Assembly (NCBI GenBank): GCA_016124425.1
Contig: WGNT01000110.1
Coordinates: 1 to 36,563 of the forward strand
DNA: 36,563 nucleotides
Reading direction: 5' to 3'
From: Cytophagales bacterium
GTDB taxonomy: Bacteria > Bacteroidota > Bacteroidia > Cytophagales > Cyclobacteriaceae
Below, piece by piece: positions 33,259 through 36,563 of this stretch (position 1 is its first letter; the number at the start of each line of letters is the position of its first letter). The notes beneath the pieces were generated by a model. The model saw only the letters and a list, made by a program, of their open reading frames with translations, was not told the origin of the DNA and searched no databases. A program made the translations under genes and the position numbers.

Positions 33259-34272
33259 ATGAGGCAAACGGAGAATTTACTATTATATGACAAACAGCCA
33301 CCAAAGGGGATTTCCTGGGGAGCAATTTTTGCAGGTACAATTGCTGCCTTATCGGCAATGTTGATTTTAAACCTAATTGGGCTCGCTATTGGCATGTGGA
33401 GCATCGAACCCACGGAAGAAAGTAACCCATTAAGCGGGTTGGGAACGGGTTCAATAATTTGGTGGGTGTTAAGTAATTTAATTGCTCTTTTTGCCGGCGG
33501 CTTTGTTGCGGCTCGCGTGGGCGCATCATTTACAACTACGGGAGGATTGATTCATGGAAGTATGAGTTGGGCATTATATACGCTTGTGTCGGCGTGGTTG
33601 CTTACTTCGGTGGTAGGAAGCATTCTTTCCGGTGTGGGATCGTTGATTGGCGGAGTGCTTTCACCCGCTGGAGACGTTGTGTCAGAGAAGGTAGGTCCCA
33701 TGATACGGGATCAGTTTGAACGATTGGAAATCTCGCTAGATGACGTCAAAAGCGAATTCTATGCGCTCCTGGAGGATACAGGTAAAGAAGAACTGGATCC
33801 GGACTATCTTGAATCACAAGCTGAAACCACTGTACAGCAGGGCTCTGATTCCCTCACAAATCGGCCTGGCAAAGCCGCTATTGAGCGCATATTCAATAAC
33901 GCGGCAAACCGGTTTGAACAATCCTTTGAAGAGATTGATGAACAGGCGCTGGTCAACATTTTGGTAGAACGCACCGATATGACAGAAGCGGAAGCAAGGC
34001 GTACAGTTGAGAACACAGTTGCTGAATTTAAGCAGGCACGGGAGGAATTTGAAGCATTTTTGCAAGATGCAAAACAAACAGCCATTGAGCAGGGTGAGAA
34101 AATTGCCAAGACAGCAGGGGATGCGGCGATCTACCTTTCCATAGCCCTCATTCTGGGGCTGACTGCTGCGGCGTTTGGCGGCGTTTTGGGCGTGAAGCGT
34201 TTGAGGGACGAATGTGTTAGAAACAACTATTTTGGTGAGGAAACCAGGTATGACCGACCGGATATCCGCTAA
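33259..34272 (+). CDS. uncharacterised membrane protein with a helical soluble insert
   Basis: A 337-residue protein with three N-terminal hydrophobic helices (about 18-46, 63-87 and 97-133, glycine-rich as in the TIGR04086/YrzE-like type), a long charged region (about 140-285) and one C-terminal helix (about 290-312). The middle region is acidic and mostly helical, with a repeated pattern ending in LVERTDMTEAEARRTVEN and EFKQAREEFEAFLQDAK, likely a coiled coil. Such proteins are common in Sphingobacteriaceae and have no known function; link to envelope stress is a guess. A strong terminator follows directly. Confidence 0.8.
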   Translation: MRQTENLLLYDKQPPKGISWGAIFAGTIAALSAMLILNLIGLAIGMWSIEPTEESNPLSGLGTGSIIWWVLSNLIALFAGGFVAARVGASFTTTGGLIHGSMSWALYTLVSAWLLTSVVGSILSGVGSLIGGVLSPAGDVVSEKVGPMIRDQFERLEISLDDVKSEFYALLEDTGKEELDPDYLESQAETTVQQGSDSLTNRPGKAAIERIFNNAANRFEQSFEEIDEQALVNILVERTDMTEAEARRTVENTVAEFKQAREEFEAFLQDAKQTAIEQGEKIAKTAGDAAIYLSIALILGLTAAAFGGVLGVKRLRDECVRNNYFGEETRYDRPDIR

Positions 34273-34289
34273 ACAGAATTGACGATAAT

Positions 34290-34326
34290 GCAAGAAGCGA
34301 AATTCCCGCTTCTTGCTTTTTTTTTT
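34290..34326 (+). terminator. rho-independent terminator of the membrane-protein gene
   Basis: Ten-base perfect stem GCAAGAAGCG/CGCTTCTTGC with a seven-base loop and a run of ten T. It starts 17 bases after the stop at 34272 and is the clearest terminator in the window. Confidence 0.92.
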
Positions 34327-34955
34327 GACAGTGTTTCATGCGATCATCTGTGTTCATTTTGAATTGATTTTATTGACTGCAGTCATTGAAGGACACCGAA
34401 ACATTCGATTTTCTTTCCAGCCCAATCAACTTTCCCATTTTTTACCAGTATGGTTTGGGCGCTCATGTTATCAGGGATGTGATTCCAGATTTGGTTGGAT
34501 AAACAGGTCGTGGCATTCGCAAAACGCAAACTATATCATACAGATGTCTTCTTTAGATCAATTCATTCTACGCTATCACCGCCAAGTATTCTTTCACCCA
34601 ATGCTGACTTGATGGAGACCTTATTTAAAACGAACTTCAATTCATTGATCATCGGCAAAACGCTATAATTTATATACAACTACTTGCATGGCATAGAGAT
34701 CATAGTCACCTATAAGGATCACAGATAATTTATCGAAAGGCATCTATCGCTCTTATAGAATCCGATGATATTAGTTAGGAATTCCTTAGGGGACACATTT
34801 TTGTTAATAAGGATAAAAATATACACGGTTAATGAATTATTTTTTTTAATTTCGCCATAGGTTATTTGTTATACAGTTGCGTAGTCATTATTCTTTAGGA
34901 AACTAAACATAAAAACCTTTTGATTGAACGGGGTGTTAAAGGAGTATGAATCGGA

Positions 34956-34991
34956 GATAGGGTAATTTGCTACTTGGTAATAGCAACTATC
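34956..34991. repeat. nested inverted repeat in the AT-rich gap
   Basis: GATAG (34956-34960) pairs with CTATC (34987-34991), and inside it TTGCTA (34967-34972) pairs with TAGCAA (34981-34986) around an eight-base loop, leaving a six-base bulge on the left arm. It could form an RNA hairpin, but no promoter or T-run goes with it. Confidence 0.3.
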
Positions 34992-35167
34992 TATCCAAAT
35001 AACTTGCTATCTGACTCCAAGATACTATGTTACAAAGGAAGAAGTAGGCGACTGAAAAGTTCGATTATTACCTGCCTATCCTTGGGTTTTCAAATAGGTT
35101 ATCGGTTTTGAATTGTCAACTAATTGGGATTGTGCAACATTTTAAACGATTACACTTATGCCACTAG

Positions 35168-35308
35168 CTTTCAAATCAGGCTAATATCGCGGGAATAATA
35201 ATTCTCCCCAAGTATGCCGCCGCTTACAAAGTAAATAAATTCAGCCTAGCGATAAAGGGAATAGGCAAGGTAACAGCACTCGAAATACTGCTAGATAAAA
35301 TCAAGTAG
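35168..35308 (+). pseudogene. possible IS110-type transposase remnant
   Basis: An open stretch of 46 codons without a start codon, bounded by stops, reads ...YKVNKFSLAIKGIGKVTALE then ILLDKIK. The pattern N-x-x-x-L-x-x-I-x-GIG-x-x-TA-x-x-x-L resembles the helix-hairpin-helix-like segment near the C-terminal part of IS110/IS116-family transposases. No flanking transposase domain or terminal repeat was found. It may equally be chance. Confidence 0.25.
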
Positions 35309-35585
35309 TGTGGCTTAAGGCAGTTTTTCACATAGCCTGTTTTCATTACGATATTCTGTTAACACGATTGGATCAGATACTTTCAGGTATGCCTCCAATG
35401 CATTGATAGTATAGCACATTTTTCTAAATATTCAGGATCTAACGAGCGGATGAATAGTGGAATGGCCATTGTGCCTGAAGAGAAAGTAGATTCTCCTGTT
35501 AAATGAAGCTTTGGATTCTAAGCTGAAGCATACCCGAAAAATCGAATAATTCTCTCTCCAATCCGATTCAAAAAAAACAACTAAA

Positions 35586-36563
35586 ATGGTTGAAAAAGAA
35601 TTCACATCGAGACTTCCTCAGTTTTTGTTAGGTTCAGAGATTTATTCCTTAGTCGTTACGGACATGAAGGGGAAAATCATCTTTGTTAATCCACTTTATA
35701 AGCAACGGTCTAGCCTACCGCCTGCAAGCATTATAGGCAACTTTTTTTCGCTGAGTATACACCCGGATGACCGCGACGCGTTTGAGAAGCTTTTCTATCA
35801 ATGTGGCAACAATCCAGAGACAACGTTCAATATACTATTGCGTGAACTGAATACAAGCGGAAATGCGGAGTTCTATTGGACCCAATGGGAGTTTTCTTTA
35901 TATAAAGACCAAAATGGCGACCCACTTGGAGTACTTGGTGTGGGACACGATGTTACCCAACATAAGGCTGCTGAGGAGACGACATTTCTACATCGTTTGG
36001 TGTTAGACCAAATTCGGGATTTTGTGACGTTTACCGATCTTAATGGTGTCATTACCTATGTTAACAGAGCGGAGGTAGAAGCTTCGGGTCGTCCTAAGGA
36101 AGAAATCATTGGAAAATCAATCAGTGTTTTTGGGGAAGACCCTGATCTGGCAATTTCTCAACAGGAAATTTTGAAGCAATCGCTACAAAAAGGGGCTTGG
36201 AGGGGTGAAGTTGTTAACGTTGCTGCGAATGGCAGTAAAGTATTCCTCGATTGCCGTACCCAGTTGATTTACAATGAGCGTGGAAAACCCCTAGCTATTT
36301 GTGGTATTTCCACGGATATTACGGAGCAAAAGGAAAGGGAGCTGCAACTGAAGCTCTCAGAATATAAACTAAAAGCCATTCTGAATAGTACCACAGACGG
36401 TAACATTTTCGTCAGTCCCGCCTATAAAATACAGTCTATAAATCAAGCTGCCCAAAGGTACGTTGAGATGGTTTTTGGCAAGACAATAAAGGAAAATGAT
36501 TCTATTTTGGAGTTTTTATTACCTGAAACCAAAGATGTATTTTTGGAAGACACCTTTAAGGCC
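35586..36563 (+). CDS. multi-PAS signalling protein, 3' end outside window
   Basis: From the ATG at 35586 (MVEKEFTSRLPQFLLGSEIY) the frame stays open for 326 codons to the end of the window. At least two complete PAS domains with PAC tails are visible: residues about 15-125 (VVTDMKGKIIFVNP to GVGHDVTQHKAAEE) and 128-250 (FVTFTDLNGVITYVNRAEVE to CGISTDITEQKERE), and a third begins at about 258 (LKAILNSTTDGNIFVSPAYK). No membrane helix precedes them, so this is a cytoplasmic sensor. The output domain lies beyond the window; a histidine kinase is most likely in this phylum. No consensus promoter was seen; the 5' flank is the 1.26-kb AT-rich region. Confidence 0.88.
   Translation, partial: MVEKEFTSRLPQFLLGSEIYSLVVTDMKGKIIFVNPLYKQRSSLPPASIIGNFFSLSIHPDDRDAFEKLFYQCGNNPETTFNILLRELNTSGNAEFYWTQWEFSLYKDQNGDPLGVLGVGHDVTQHKAAEETTFLHRLVLDQIRDFVTFTDLNGVITYVNRAEVEASGRPKEEIIGKSISVFGEDPDLAISQQEILKQSLQKGAWRGEVVNVAANGSKVFLDCRTQLIYNERGKPLAICGISTDITEQKERELQLKLSEYKLKAILNSTTDGNIFVSPAYKIQSINQAAQRYVEMVFGKTIKENDSILEFLLPETKDVFLEDTFKA

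Larger units (their letters stand above)
34327..35585. other. 1.26-kb AT-rich region without an intact gene
   Basis: Between the terminator and the PAS protein gene no ORF with coding character above about 46 codons was found on either strand. The stretch is AT-rich, with many short interrupted frames (for example a 29-codon minus-strand frame near 34560-34650 and a 34-codon minus-strand frame at 35315-35419), an inverted repeat at 34956-34991 and a possible transposase remnant at 35168-35308. It looks like a decayed or never-coding spacer, possibly with regulatory RNA or an old insertion. Confidence 0.55.

Noticed and set aside
33814..34293. Minus-strand open frame of 159 codons
   Set aside because: Antisense to the four-helix membrane protein gene, with no start signals and overlapping its terminator.
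34313..34612. Plus-strand open frame of 99 codons after the terminator
   Set aside because: It begins inside the T-run of the terminator, has an amino-acid mix unlike a real protein (many Phe, His, Gln, Trp) and no family resemblance.
35315..35419. Minus-strand 34-codon ORF starting MCYTINALEAYLK
   Set aside because: The MCY start recalls SRAP peptidases, but the following residues do not fit that family and the frame is too short to support.
1..36563. CRISPR arrays, tRNA or rRNA genes, integrase or phage genes
   Set aside because: All intergenic stretches were read for repeats and RNA-like cloverleaf sequence; none was seen.

Overview
The window reads as a chromosomal segment of a Bacteroidota bacterium, most likely family Sphingobacteriaceae (Pedobacter, Olivibacter, Parapedobacter or Sphingobacterium-like). 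The evidence is the protein families: a homodimeric-type glycyl-tRNA synthetase, an IleS of about 1130 residues followed by an enlarged LspA, CrtD-like carotenoid desaturase, DUF4382 lipoprotein, CBM9-like secreted protein, and the CPBP protease/DUF2007/cdsA/psd cluster. It is supported by -7 promoter boxes of the Bacteroidota TAnnTTTG type and the lack of strong Shine-Dalgarno sites. Genus is not decided. Base composition is moderate and even through the coding part. No rRNA, tRNA, CRISPR array or intact insertion sequence was seen.

Layout. 1-7290: 3' part of an MltF-like lytic transglycosylase, then a minus-strand series of crtD-like desaturase, glyS, an MscS channel, an EamA permease and dusB. 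7439-10138: plus-strand cluster of CPBP protease, DUF2007 protein, cdsA and psd, two of them phospholipid synthesis genes. 10155-17259: minus-strand block of ileS and lspA, then a promoter, a small protein ending in a CPPDC motif, a seven-helix membrane protein, a short histidine kinase, a NarL-type response regulator and a small beta-barrel-like protein. 17427-19034: a broken lipoprotein gene and dgt. 19097-24892: a complete tripartite RND efflux operon. 25170-30815: plus-strand CBM9-like protein, DUF4382 lipoprotein, ribD, free-methionine sulfoxide reductase, rdgB and udk, with one LOG-family gene on the minus strand. 31055-34272: a 40-residue small ORF ending inside its own terminator, an aldehyde dehydrogenase and a four-helix membrane protein. 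34327-35585 is an AT-rich stretch without an intact gene. At 35586 a multi-PAS signalling protein starts and runs off the window.

Most genes are housekeeping: tRNA charging and modification, lipid synthesis, lipoprotein processing, nucleotide sanitation (dgt, rdgB, LOG, udk) and riboflavin synthesis. The best candidate for an undescribed system is the four-gene module at 10642-13117, where a small soluble protein with an extreme C-terminal Cys pair and a seven-helix membrane protein are tightly packed with a two-component system that has no sensor domain of its own. A second pattern is that several lead genes carry a -7 promoter box only 4-6 bases before the start codon, which predicts leaderless mRNAs.
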